A stretch of 64,000 nucleotides of DNA from Arthrinium phaeospermum (taxonomy: Eukaryota; Ascomycota; Sordariomycetes; Amphisphaeriales; Apiosporaceae), in NCBI GenBank assembly GCA_006503535.1, contig QYRS01000015.1, positions 62,001-126,000 of the forward strand. The letters are read 5' to 3'. A program made the position numbers and the translations under genes. The notes beneath the pieces are model-generated. The model was not told where the DNA came from. It did not search any database and saw nothing but the letters and a program-made list of their open reading frames with translations. Of the stretch, positions 13,789 through 24,758 are shown one piece after another (within the stretch, counting starts at the first letter, position 1; the number at the start of each line of letters is the position of its first letter).

Positions 13789-14937
13789 ATGGCGCCCACA
13801 AGACCGAACAAAAAGTCGAAGAAGGGCGACAAGGGCGCTGCTTCGGGAGACGAGTCCAAAGTATCCCCACTCCTCTATGTCAAGGCCGCCGAGACCCAGC
13901 TTCAGGCAGGCCAGCCTTCCGATGCTCTAGAGCTGGCAAAAAAGGCCTTGAGCCAATCGCAAACAGGTAGCGACAGTGCCCTCGCTGCGCTGAACCTGTT
14001 AGGTCAAATTTACATTGAGATCGGCGAATTCGAGGCGGCCCGATCCTACTTTCTCAAGGCCGTCGCCATCGACGAAGACGGCAGCAGGAGCGATGAGACG
14101 GGCGGTGGACCGGAGAAGTTCTTGTGCCTGGCGCAGTTAAGCGAAGAAGGCGGCCAGGACAGCGTCAAGTGGTTCGAGAAGGGCGCCGCGGCCCTCAAGA
14201 ACCAGATCCAGAAATTCGAGGACGTCAAGAAGTTGACCGACGAACAAGAACTCCTGCTCGACGAGCTCCGACAAAAGCACGCCATGACACTCTGCGCCGT
14301 GTCGGAGATCTACATGACGGACCTCTCGTGGGAGGCCGACGCCGAGGCGCGTTGCGAGGCCCTCGTCACCGAAGCCACCATGGTCGCCCCCGACTTCGCC
14401 GAGACGTGGCAAACCCTCGCCAGCGTGCGGATCTCCCAGGAGCGCTTCGACGACGCCAAGGCTGCCCTGATCCGAAGTCTCGAGCTGTGGAAAGACCTGC
14501 CGACGGGGGACCCCTCTGTGCCCGATTTCCCCAGCAGAGTCGCGCTGGCCCGGTTACTTATGGAAGTCGGTATGGAGCAGGAGGCCATCGAGGTCCTCGA
14601 GCGGTTGGTTGGAGAGGATGACCACAGTGTCGAAGTCTGGTACTTGGGAGGCTGGGGTCTCTACGTTTTGGGCGAGAAGCAGAAGCAGCAGGATTCGAGT
14701 GAGGGAGGTGAATGGAAATCAACGTGGATCTCGAGCAAAACTTGGCTCAAGCAGTGTCTCACCCTGTTCGCGCAACAAGACTACGAAGACGAGCGTCTGG
14801 GCGAACATGCCAATGAGCTTCTTGCTGCTGTCACTAAAGACCTTGGAGATGCGCCCTCTGAAGACGAAGACGAGGGAGACGACGCAGACGAGGGGTGGGA
14901 GGATGAGGATGCGAGCGACGAGGAGATGGGCGGTTGA
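13789..14937 (+). CDS. ACL4: ACL4-like TPR chaperone for ribosomal protein L4
   Basis: Single exon, 382 aa from the ATG at 13789. Acl4 binds newly made Rpl4 and escorts it to the pre-60S particle. The protein is nearly all helical TPR repeats: first repeat about residues 24-60 (KAAETQLQAGQPSDALELAKKAL), then LNLLGQIYIEIGEFEAARSY, WQTLASVRISQERFDDAKAA and VALARLLMEVGMEQEAIEVL. It starts with a basic stretch (RPNKKSKKGDK) and ends with a long acidic tail (SEDEDEGDDADEG, DASDEEMGG), as expected for this chaperone. The start was chosen because MAPTRPNKKSKK is the typical N terminus. An in-frame ATG at 13603 would add 62 residues. Convergent with GIR2, 254 bp apart. Confidence 0.9.
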   Translation: MAPTRPNKKSKKGDKGAASGDESKVSPLLYVKAAETQLQAGQPSDALELAKKALSQSQTGSDSALAALNLLGQIYIEIGEFEAARSYFLKAVAIDEDGSRSDETGGGPEKFLCLAQLSEEGGQDSVKWFEKGAAALKNQIQKFEDVKKLTDEQELLLDELRQKHAMTLCAVSEIYMTDLSWEADAEARCEALVTEATMVAPDFAETWQTLASVRISQERFDDAKAALIRSLELWKDLPTGDPSVPDFPSRVALARLLMEVGMEQEAIEVLERLVGEDDHSVEVWYLGGWGLYVLGEKQKQQDSSEGGEWKSTWISSKTWLKQCLTLFAQQDYEDERLGEHANELLAAVTKDLGDAPSEDEDEGDDADEGWEDEDASDEEMGG

Positions 14938-15191
14938 GGACGTGGCCCTCTTAGACTTGTTTCTTTTATCAGATCACGAATAGGGTGCTAGATGTGACGA
15001 CAACATCTCGGCGTTTTGGGCTGGCATTTGAAGGCGTTGGGAGGCAATAAAAGGATTTTGGACAGCCACCCCCACGATATGGATTGCTGTATGCTAGTGT
15101 CAATGAGATCTACAGTGGTCCATTCAACCAAATAATTGATGCGCCCGAACTCCATGCAATGTATCCGCACATGCCCCCCCTTTGTCTCTAA

Positions 15192-15990
15192 TTACGTTGC
15201 GACCTTTAGTGACTCGACACCTTCCGCCAAGCCACCATCCTCGTCGTCTCCCTCGTCTCCCTTGCCAACAAGTCCACGCTCCCAGAGCTGCTTGCCTGTG
15301 AGCTTCTTCTCCTCCTTTCCTCTAGTTTTCTTTAACTCGGCGAGGCGCTCTTCTTCTTGGCGTATGCGCTCCTCTTCCATTTCCTGCATGAAGCCCTCGC
15401 GCCACTTGATGAACGTCTCCCTCGTGACGGGCGTGCCGTGGAACTTCTTATTCTCCTCGCGCTCGGCCGCCAGCAGAATCTCTTCGTGCTCGCGGGCCTT
15501 GGCCGCCCGTCGGTCCAGGATGAGCTGCTCCGCGTTCTCCTTCAAGGTTGTCACCAGTGTGAAGACCATGGCCATGCCCAGGTTCTCCTGGATCGTGTCC
15601 TCGAGCCCGGCCAGCAGGGTGTCCTTGTCGTTGGAGACGGAGAAGAACGGGTGCGTCGCCGCGTTCTGCTCCGGCGACAGGTCCAGCATCGGCGCCTCGT
15701 CCGGGTAGGCGTCCGGGTATCGCACGTGCAGGACTACGGTCGGGGGGTCGTTGGTGTCTTCCTCGTCCGGCGGTAGGTCCAGCAGGACCGAGACCCGGTA
15801 TTCGGTCTCATTTATATCTGCAGGATAGCACATCTTGGGTTAGTCGATTGAAGAATTGCTGACTTTGCGATCCCCGGATGGCGGGGTAATAGAATGCTCG
15901 GACTGGGCACAATGGCTGCTTACCTGTGATCTCTTCTGGGAAAATGGAGTCAAGAACTTCACGTTCCTCGACCTGCTCTTCACGGCCCAT
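15192..15990 (-). CDS. GIR2: GIR2/RWDD1-like RWD-domain protein
   Basis: Exons 15990-15924 and 15817-15192, intron 106 bp, phase 1; 230 aa. The RWD domain spans about residues 1-115: MGREEQVEEREVLDSIFPEE, then ETEYRVSVLLDLP, and the family motif YPDAYPDEAPMLDL. A long charged helix follows (EERIRQEEERLAELKKTRGK), then a DFRP-binding-like basic segment (LTGKQLWERGL) and an acidic end. Yeast Gir2 and animal RWDD1 bind the translational GTPase Rbg2/DRG through its partner and also contact the Gcn1 system on ribosomes. The first exon has only 22 codons, a common place to misannotate. It is divergent from PUF6 with a 357-bp shared upstream region. Confidence 0.9.
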
Positions 15991-16347
15991 TTTGTGATGA
16001 TCCTATCTGAAGTGTTGCTTCTAGGATTATTGTGTGATGCGATGCGTGTATCGTCGGGTGAGTGCAATTGGAGGCTACTGGTCAGGTACATAACTTACAC
16101 GCCGTGCAGGTAGCAGGTAGCTCATAGTGGGCTTACAGGCATTGATGGTGGGGTGCTAAACACTTGAAGCCGCTTGGCGCTGATCTCACCGCCCGGCAGT
16201 AATAAAAATTCCCAGGCGATAACGCCAAAAGTTTTGGACGTTATCAGTGGGTAGCTTGGATAAGTGGTAGCGGTACGCTGTCTATTGACTTTGAATTAAC
16301 CCAGATCCCATCTTTTCGCTGCCATTCCCAGCATCCCCAAACTCGCA
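15991..16347. other. Short divergent promoter region GIR2/PUF6
   Basis: 357 bp that must contain the upstream elements of both divergent genes. No specific element was identified with confidence. Confidence 0.5.
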
Positions 16348-18510
16348 ATGGCTCCCAGAGATGCTGCTGTCGGCGCCAAGCGCAAGAGCGCCAACGGCTC
16401 GAAAGACAAGTCCAACAAGAAACCCAAATTTGAGAAGCGCGCAGCTCCCAAGGAAGAGCCCGTAGTCGACGAGAACGACGATGACTTCGAGGCCTTCTCG
16501 GACGATGTGGAGGATGGAGGTGCCTCTTTGGACAACAAGAAGGCCAATGGAGCCAACGGCGCCGAAGCCTCAAATGGTAAGTCACGGTCGTCGCTACGTT
16601 TGCGCATTACCACCTCAATTTACTGATCCTCACTAGGCACGAATTCGCGAGAAGCACATCAGAAGCAGAAGCAGATTGCACTCGAGCGCAGGAACAACAA
16701 GCCTCTGGCCGACGAGTCCCTACGGGCGAAGAAGCTCTGGGAGAGGTTACGAAGAAAGTCCCATGTCCCCAAGGAGGAGCGAGACAAGCTTGTCGACGAG
16801 CTGTTCGCCATTGTCACCGGCCGGATAAAGGAGTTTGCGCTGAAGCACGACACGGTCCGTGTCGTACAGACTGCTATCAAGTACTCCAACCCCGAACGAC
16901 GAAAGATGATTGCGAGCGAGCTTAAGGGCACGTTTGCGCAATTGGCCGAGAGCAAGTACGCCAAGTTCCTGATCGGCAAGCTTATTGTTGAGGGCGAAAA
17001 GGAGGTCCGGGAACTCATCGTCCCCGAATTCTACGGAAAGGTTCGCAAGTTGATCAACCACCCGGAAGCGTCTTGGATTCTGGACGATATCTACCGTGGC
17101 GTTGCGACGCCCGAACAGAAGGCGGTGATGCTGCGTGAGTGGTATGGCCCCGAGTTTGCGGTGTTCAGAAGCTCCGGCGATTCTGCCACCACCTCTGATC
17201 TGGCCACGATTCTCGAGGAGCAGCCGGGCAAGAGGCCCATCATCATGAGGTATCTCCTGGATCTGACGAACCAGCTTATCCAAAAGAAGATGACTGGCTT
17301 CACCATGCTGCACGACGCCATGCTCCAGTACTTCCTTAACGCCAAGACTGGTACCGATGAGGCGAAGGAGTATACCGAGATGATCAAGGAGGACGAGAGC
17401 GATTTGTTGAAGAACATGGCTTTCACCAAATCTGGAGCTCGATTGGTTAGCCTTCTTCTGGCCCATGGCTCTGCGAAGGACCGCAAGCAGATCCTGAAAG
17501 CCTACAAGGACACATTCCAGCTCATGTCTACCGATCCGTATGGTCATCTCATCATTCTGACTGCTTACGACGTCATTGATGATACTGTCTTGACCTCCAA
17601 GTCCATCTTCCCTGAGATGATTGGAAAGGGCGAGCAGAACGACGCCAACAACCTGCTCGTTCTTGCTAATGATCCGCACGGTCGTCTATCTGTCCGATAT
17701 CTGTTCGAGGGTCCTTCAAGAGCCCTCTTCGATAACCGCTTCACTTACGATCTGGAGCGTCTGGCGGAGATTGACGAGATACGGAAAAACACCAGTAAGA
17801 AGGACGCTGAGATACGGAGGAAAGAGCTCATCACCGCCATATCCCCACCTCTGATTTCTTCCATCGAGACTTCGGCCCTGGACTTATTATCTACTTCGTT
17901 CGGCTGCCAAATGGTTGCCGAAGTTTTACTGTCTGCTGTCGGTGACAAGTCCGAGGCCCTGAATGCTGTTGCTAGCGCAGCCGGTGGCGACCCAGATGCA
18001 GAGAAAGAAGTCGAGGAGGAGGAGGAGGAGGAGGAAGCCAGCCCAGAAGAGGAAGAGGAGCCAGTACTCCACATATCTAAGGCTCCCCATGGCGGTCGCT
18101 TATTCAAGATGCTCATCGCCGGCGGGCGTTACGACAAGGCCACGAAGCAGGTTATACCGGTAGACCCGCCGCTACATTTTGCAGATATCCTCTACCCGGT
18201 CATCAAGGACCACATTGTATCATGGGCTACCGGGCCCAGCTCCTTTGTTGTCTTGAACTTGCTCGAAGCCGATGACTTTTCACACAGCGATGAGCTGAAG
18301 AAGATCCTCAAAAAGGAGAAGAAGGCGCTGGAGAAGGCCGCGACGGAAGAGACCGCCGCGCAGAAAGCGGCTCGAGAGGCCGCGGAAGCCCCGGAGGCTA
18401 GCGGGGAGGGAGACAAGAAGCCCAAAAAGGGCAAGAAGGTGGAAGCCAAGAGGGAGAAATCGGTTGGGAACATGGGCGCCAAGCTGTTGTTAGAGAAGCT
18501 TAAGAAATAG
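16348..18510 (+). CDS. PUF6: PUF6 family nucleolar Pumilio-like protein
   Basis: Exons 16348-16576 and 16637-18510, one 60-bp phase-1 intron; 700 aa. Puf6 acts in 60S ribosome assembly in the nucleolus and, in yeast, in translational repression of ASH1 mRNA. The N terminus is basic with an acidic patch (DENDDDFEAFSDD). Degenerate Puf repeats begin near residue 130 (KLVDELFAIVTGRIKEFALK, HDTVRVVQTAIKYSNPERR) and recur (SKYAKFLIGKLI, HPEASWILDDIYRG, KSGARLVSLLLAHG, DPYGHLIILTAYDVIDD). The CPL-type region follows at about 400-560, ending in a Lys-rich helix (KKILKKEKKALEKA). A (Glu)n run near 535-545 comes from GAG repeats at 18013-18034. This differs from the classical eight-repeat Pumilio proteins and fits the PUF6/PUM3 class. 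Confidence 0.93.
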
Positions 18511-19836
18511 AGTATCGAGCGAGCAATACAACGGTACGAAGGCGGCAGGGCTCACCTGTCAGCACTTTGAGCGAGATTGCGTCCAGGTATCGGGCGGACT
18601 TATTCACTGTTCCAGTAGTTTTTATACAATCTTATGTTGTGGTACGGCCAACTGTTGTGCTTCGTAGACGCGTCGCATGAGCCGACATGTGTTAGTGACA
18701 TGTGTGGACAAGTATTCGAAAGGACATTTCCTTGCCGAGCATTGTGTGACAACAGTTACGAAAGGAGTCTGACATATGCGGATTTCCGGAGGAGACGTCA
18801 ACGGGGAGTGTAAATTACGGCCATAGAAGTCATGTAAGTGGTTCGTGTGGCCTGGGGATGGCGGCAATACAGGTAGTGCTGCTGCATGTTCAACGTACGT
18901 AGCCGCTTATGGGCTCAAGAGGCCGCCCAACTCTTTATCGTTTGCCAGCCAGTAATTTGAGATTACTCGTGAACCATGGGTAGTATCATCGCCACACTGT
19001 ATGTGTCCAGCGATGGCACAACATGGCGGAGACGGACCTTGTCATGGGCCTGCCACAAATCGTTACAACTGGCTACTAAATGGCCATCATTATGACCACG
19101 TGTAGGTACCTAGGCACATAGTCATGGATATGTCAACTTCAGAGTGGATTGTGTATAGGCGGTACAATCAGTCTGGTACATCGAATACACCCCAGAGGAA
19201 AGGTACCTAGGGAGGAACGTACTGAACCTTTGATTCAGACTGGACCAACATTGTTGAAGCAAGCTCGCAAACTTCCATACCTGTAGGTAGGTATTTAAAA
19301 GTGCCGGCTTACCCAGTTGATTTTGGGCTTGCTCGGCAACTGGGAAGGAAATAAGGAGCCCCATTGCGTGACTTCCCAAATGGGAACGTCTGATGGCACA
19401 AACATCTTGTTTGTGTGCTGTTCAACCTGTCCGCTTCCTTCTTGACATCAATGTTATTATTGCCTGCAGATTTTCTGTTTCAGTTCATATTTCCTAGACC
19501 CTACATCTTTCTTCTCTCCAGGCCACCTCCCCACCCGTTCCCCTTTCGTGGGCATCGACTATCTACCCATGTACCTAGTTGTCATTCAATCACCAAGTTC
19601 ACCTCCCTTTCACCTGAAGTAAGTCGCCAGGCAAACAATCACCTACTGCACATTGAGGGTATTGCCTGCTCATGCAAACTTGGGTCCAAGATATCAACCA
19701 CCAAAGTTCACTAGCCAGGTTCTTTTCACCATCACCGGGTTGGATCCAAAGTTCGGCAGTTCATCGATGACTGTTCATCACATATGTTGGTGTCACCACA
19801 ACCACCACCGAGTTCATCGGCATTGCATGAAACTCC
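18511..19836. other. Intergenic region
   Basis: 1.3 kb without a credible gene. TAGGTAGGTA lies near 19284. From 19415 the sequence is pyrimidine-rich and may be the leader of the next gene. If that gene has an additional 5' exon with a signal peptide, it would be here; I could not find one. Confidence 0.5.
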
Positions 19837-21202
19837 ATGATGGAGGGGAGAGTGGAACTCAGTCAGCTTTTTGGTAGACACATACGCTGTTCTTCAGGTC
19901 TCGACTACTACCATTGCCAAGACCCTTCGTTCGAGGGTTGCTGTTCTAGTAAGTACCAGAAACCCTCTCGCCTCCATCTGCACAGAAACAACACGTAGCA
20001 TCGGCCCTCGTCTCTCGATTCCTCGATATTGATGATGCCCGTCGGTCAACTACTAAGACGTACGGCTACAGACGACCCATGCACGGATGGTGACTGCCAT
20101 GGTTTGTCGCAGCCGCTCAGTGCCTCGGATTCCGATTCGGCGACCAGCGTAACAGAGATCTCGTCAGTAGGCCCGCCTGCGACAGCGAGCCTAACAACGG
20201 GGTCAACAGGAGCAGTGACGGGATCAGCGGTGACCAACCCAGCGGAAGCAACGTCGACTGATACTGTCAGCGACACCCCAACGCCGACAGCAACAACCAT
20301 TACCATACCCCCTCCACGCCAGACTGGATCATCGACTTCCACGCCTCAAAGCAGCAACAACACCGGCGACAGTTTCACGCTTGGCCGAGCAGAAATTGCT
20401 GGGATCAGTGTTGGCGGTGTGATTGGAGGACTCTTGTTACTTTTTGTTATATTTTTGGTGATCCGCCGTCGCAAGTTGGCCAAGCGCATGCCATCATTTG
20501 TTGATGCGCGTGGCGACCAATTCGATGAAAAGCTTATGCACAACAGTCAGAATCGCGCAATGGGCGCTCGCAGTGAGAGCAATGGTGAAGATGTGTTTGC
20601 GCCTTTTGGTGGTGAGTACATAGTGGTGGCTGCTAGGCTCTCAAGCTGCAGATCGGTGGAGCTGACTCTCGGTTACAGGAAGAGCGAATTCTCCGGTGAG
20701 GAATGCCGAGCAAGGAAGCGATACGCCGTCAAAGAGGCTGGGAAATACTCATGATAGTGTGCGAAGTACGGGAGGAAACAGCTTCCTCGTAAGCCCCATT
20801 ACTCCCACCGACACGCGACCTAGTGCTTGCAAGGATCTGCCCGGCGACCGAGGACAATGTACCATTGAGGAGGAACAGCCAGATTCGCCCGCTCAGCTCG
20901 ATAGTCGGCCAGTATACATCGAGCTTGATTCTAGAGACACAGAGCGACAGCGTCCGGCAGAGCTGCCAACCACGTCAGGTCTCCCCTCGATCCCAAGACC
21001 CAAATCTACAAGCGATGTTCTGAGGCACCCAGGCTTGCTGACCCCGGGGTACCGCACGATGACTGGGACCTTTATACAACTCGATGCAGTCCAGCAAGGA
21101 CGAGCCCGCTCTGATTCCGGCGACCCGCTGAGAGGTACACTCAACCCTACGTTTGCAGAACGCCAGTCCAACCGACACGTCAATAGCTGGACTCACCTCT
21201 GA
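19837..21202 (+). CDS. Single-pass membrane protein with GCCSNDPC Cys motif
   Basis: Proposed exons 19837-19948, 20072-20611 and 20679-21202 (introns 123 and 67 bp); 391 aa. Joining exons 1 and 2 rebuilds CSSGLDYYHC...FEGCCSNDPC followed by TDGDC, a short Cys-rich module I recognise from fungal Mid2/Wsc-like membrane proteins. A Ser/Thr-rich, presumably O-glycosylated stalk follows (about 55-140). Then comes a membrane span (AGISVGGVIGGLLLLFVIF, about 146-164) with a stop-transfer RRRK, and a roughly 220-residue cytosolic tail rich in Ser, Pro and Asp. This resembles cell-wall stress sensors in outline. The start at 19837 gives no obvious signal peptide, so an upstream exon may be missing. 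Function is unknown; the C-terminal exons are better supported than the N terminus. Confidence 0.62.
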
Positions 21203-22235
21203 AGGCGTGTTACCCATGAAGAAGTGTCACACGTACACGGCTGAGATATTTAGGGGCTGGTTGACATCTAACGTAGTTGCACGCTCTCATGACGAGCACA
21301 GAGCACATGGACTGTATCAAACGCAAATGTCAGTGGACTGGAAGCCCTGGAGGTTCTCGGCAAAAATGAATGATGTTTTCTTACTTGCTCGATCCCTAGA
21401 TACCCCCAAATACATACTGGATTTGGTGTTGCACGGCCAATGCCGTGAATCTGATAAACCCGTAAAAGCAACGGCCCCCCTAATGGTCAATGTTGACATC
21501 AAACTAAAGAAGACTCAGATCTCACCTGTGTCCTGCTTTTAGTCTAATGAAGATGTGTAATGATCGATGCATAACGTACAGAGAGGCATGTGTGTTGCAT
21601 TCCGAGAAGCGCGAGGCAGAGTGTTAACAACCGGAAGACGCACCGTCCCCTTGATCTCGTGATCCTGGAGGCTGGCCTCTGAGAAATTAGCCATGTAAAC
21701 ATTGGATTGCGAGTCGAACTCAACAAGTGTGTGATGTCAGAAGCAATGCTCGATTTCTATAAGCTCATTCTATATAGTGCTGTCTGAGATTTCCCCAAAA
21801 GACAATCTGTGCCATGTGTTGCCTGTAGGAAGAAAAAAAGGGGTTGCTCCAGACGCATCATGCAATATGCGATCAACCGCTACAGAAATCACACATTCAG
21901 ACAACGAGGATTCATGCTATCGGCATTGCCTGGCTCTGCAACGAGGCCATCTGAAATCGAAACCTATCCTACGCCATTTCCATGCAAAATAAAATAAAGT
22001 GTAATCGTGCCCGGTCTCCTCAGCTCAGACCGAGCAGATCGTGATCTCCCTCGGTCTTTATGCAATTCTAATAACGATGACGGGGAAAGACTAGTAAAGA
22101 AGGGGGAAACGCCAGTCTCTGCGATAACGAGAACTACAAACACAACGACCAAGATCGTCGACTCAAAAAAGCGACCTGGCCTGCCAAACCCCCTTTTGGC
22201 GATACTCAACGGTGTTTTGTCGGGCTACGACTCCC
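21203..22235. other. Intergenic region
   Basis: About 1 kb between convergent genes. Open frames of 60-129 codons occur but have no family resemblance. Nothing else was recognised. Confidence 0.5.
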
Positions 22236-22926
22236 CTATTGATTCATGAACTTGCCGACTTCGTTCAGCAGGTCGTCGAGCTCGTTGTCGCTGATCTTGT
22301 CCTGGAGCGACGGGATGAGCGTCTTGGCCTCCTCGGCATTGTCGCAGCATAGAGAGCCTATATAAGCGCTGCATGTTAGTGGTCCATCGCAGAGGCGCTT
22401 TGGCACGAGGCCCTGTGTAGTAATGCCAACGTACCGAGCTGTGCGCGCTCAAACTTGTGGAATTGAGGGTATGCGCCCAGGAGTCGCTCCACCGCCTCGA
22501 CGTTCTCCTTGTTCTTGAAGCGCGAGAAGGCATCCAGGTAGTCGATTGTCTTGCTCAGCATCCTGTTTGTGGGAAATTGCGACCCGGCGTCAGCTCTCGA
22601 ATAGACAAAACAAATACGCAGACTACCAAAGAAACATGCGCCAGCAGAATCTCTCCCTCATTCTTCCTCCCGGGAAGGCGAGAACCCGTCGCGTCCCTTG
22701 TTGTTTTCCTAGACGATTGCGTGGGGAAATATTAGACATACTCAGTCTCGTGCGCCTCGCCCTTGCCCTTGCGCCTGTTTTCCGAAATGGCGTTGAGTAG
22801 AAGCGACGCCTCAGACAACGACAATGTGTCGACGTCCTGGAATTCACCGAGATGCAGTTCGGATGATGCCTCCTCGTTGCCTGCCGGCACGGGTTTCGTG
22901 CGCGAGGTCTGCTGGTTGGCAGACAT
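22236..22926 (-). CDS. RPB4: RNA polymerase II subunit RPB4
   Basis: Exons 22926-22742, 22562-22435 and 22357-22236, introns of 179 and 77 bp (second with a CTAAC branch site); 144 aa. Rpb4 pairs with Rpb7 to form the stalk of Pol II and also links transcription to mRNA decay. Landmarks: LGEFQDVDTLSLSEASLLLN near the N terminus, then HETEMLSKTIDYLDAFSRF and NKENVEAVERLLGAYPQFHK, then FERAQLGSLCCDNAEEAK across the second intron, and LIPSLQDKISDNELDDLLNE at the end. This is the full HRDC-like Rpb4 fold without the long yeast insertion. All three exons join in phase. The start at 22926 (MSANQQTSRTKP) precedes a short variable tail. It is divergent from TRS23. Confidence 0.95.
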
Positions 22927-23669
22927 GGTCGTTGATGCGATCGGTTGGCCGGTCGGAACTCTTGGTCTGGCGAAACCTGCTCCCCGTCTCTCGTTCGATG
23001 GCGTGGCTGGCCGGTGAGGGACGTAGAATAGATGACGGTGAAGAGTGGCGGGTCGGGTTGCGAATACGGGCTGCTTCTCTACAAGAATAATGTCGCGCCG
23101 AGGGAGGCAAGGGCTGTAGTAAGGGTCCGGCAGGCGAGAAGTTCGTTCGGAGGGTGGCGCGACGGGGACAAGGAGTCGCGATGGCAGCCGTGGTGAGGTT
23201 ATCTTTTTTAAGGTTTCCCGGATGCGGCTCTGGCAGGACCAAACAGCCAAAGGACCTTCGGACGCTAAAGCCGGGGAAAGCTCCCTGAGATGGAATGTAC
23301 CAATGTACCGTGTCTAAAGAGCAGGTGGGATGAGTCCCTGTCGAAAAAGGCCTGAGCTGAGACCGTATCCGTACTCCGTTCCTGTATTTCATTTGATTGG
23401 AAGAAAAAGCCCGGCTACTGGGTCGGATAAACTTCGGTGGAGCCTGGATTGCCAAGTTGCAACTACAAGGCTCCCTACACCACGTCACATCGAATAGGAG
23501 GTTGACGGCGAGCGCATACGGGGTAAAAGCGTTATATGCGAATACAGGATTACCAAGCTCAGTCTTGTCGCCTCGGGAGACCAACATGAGAAGGCCTTGA
23601 GATACCAACCCTCAATTGCTTTTCCGCGGCCTAGTTATAGGTCTTTGGGGACAGATATCCCACACAACG
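22927..23669. other. Divergent promoter region RPB4/TRS23
   Basis: 743 bp upstream of both genes. A TCCGTACTCCG element lies near 23366. Long minus-strand frames crossing this region have no recognisable domain and were not called. Confidence 0.5.
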
Positions 23670-24344
23670 ATGTAAGGCCCGATATGCTCGCTTGGATTAT
23701 TTAGGATGCTAACAACATCCGCGCAGGGGTGTCATTGCACTGCTCATCATCAACAAGGCCGGGGGTCTGATTTACAATCGGACGTTCGGGGAAGGTCTCA
23801 ACCAGCTCAATTCAAACGACTACCTGGTTCTTGCCGGTACCTTCCACGGGTTGGTCTTCTCCCGAGCTCCAATTCCCTTCCAGTCCAAAGGAGGCATATG
23901 CTGATCTAGTGTGGTAGTGTCCACGCCATCACAGCGCGCCTGAACCCCCTGCGGGAACACCAGGCCGCGCACTACTATGCCCAGCAGCAGCAGCAGCAGC
24001 AGCAACAACAACACCACCACTCCGCCAGCGGCAGCATCGGCGCAGGCTCGGGAGGCGGGCAGGGAGGCCCCTTGCCCAGCCGGCCGGAGCCTCCCTCGGG
24101 GCTCGAGGTGATGGAAACGGAGAACTTCCGGCTGCAGTGCTTCAACACGCAGACGGGCACCAAGTTCCTGCTCTTCACCGACACCATGCAGGCCAACGTC
24201 GACGTTGCCATGCGCAAGGTCTACGAGTTGTACGCCGACTACGTCATGAAGAACCCCTTCTACCAGCTCGAGATGCCCGTGCGCTGCGACATGTTCGACC
24301 GCAAGCTCAATTCGTACATCCGGGAGATTAATAATTCTCGTTGA
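23670..24344 (+). CDS. TRS23: TRAPP subunit TRS23 (TRAPPC4), start codon split by intron
   Basis: Exons 23670-23671, 23727-23849 and 23918-24344; introns of 55 bp (branch GCTAAC) and 68 bp; 183 aa. The initiator ATG is formed only by splicing: AT at 23670-23671 plus G at 23727. Unspliced RNA would read ATG TAA. Trs23 is a sybindin-type longin-fold core subunit of the TRAPP complexes, which activate Ypt1 at the ER-Golgi and Golgi membranes. The protein starts GVIALLIINKAGGLIYNRTF, continues LVLAGTFHG then VHAITARLNP across intron 2, and ends with METENFRLQCFNTQTGTKF, YELYADYVMKNPFYQLEMP and FDRKLNSYIREIN. A Gln/His stretch from a CAG/CAA repeat and a Gly/Ser linker fill the longin insertion loop (about 61-87). 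Confidence 0.9.
23982..24020 (+). repeat. CAG/CAA trinucleotide repeat inside TRS23
   Basis: About ten Gln codons, mostly CAG, followed by three His codons. It is a likely length-variable site inside a coding loop. Confidence 0.85.
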
Positions 24345-24758
24345 TGACGCCCGAGGCTTATGGACTGTCGGCGTCGACGATGATGACTGAGGAGGCTACG
24401 GAGATGGGCGGCGCAATCATGATGGGAGCTCGCGGCATGCTCAGTGGAGAGCGCGAAATGGGGGCATGCAAACGGTAGCCATGACCTGCGAGGTAGGCTG
24501 ATGGATATAATCAAGGGCACTATGTATGCATTTGCTCGGCGAAGGGTGCAGGTGGCTCAGGGAGAACGGATTCAGCAAGACCCTGTCTGCATGGAACGGC
24601 GTTCGGTGTTTACTTGTATGCAATGAGTTTCTTCGGCATAAAGAGAACTATTCGTAGAGCATCAAACTCCTCTGCTTTCATGACCAATTCCTCTTTAGTC
24701 TATTCCGTATTGTACAGGCACAAAGCAATGCGTGAACATTGAAGTTCAAGGTCATCAT
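24345..24758. other. Convergent 3' intergenic region TRS23/RPN10
   Basis: 414 bp between two stop codons; presumably 3' UTRs of both genes. Nothing else was recognised. Confidence 0.5.

Noticed and set aside
16747..17679. 310-codon minus-strand frame inside PUF6
   Set aside because: Antisense shadow produced by codon bias of the conserved PUF6 frame.
22844..23608. 254-codon minus-strand frame upstream of RPB4
   Set aside because: Covers the promoter region and part of RPB4 exon 1 in another frame; no family similarity.
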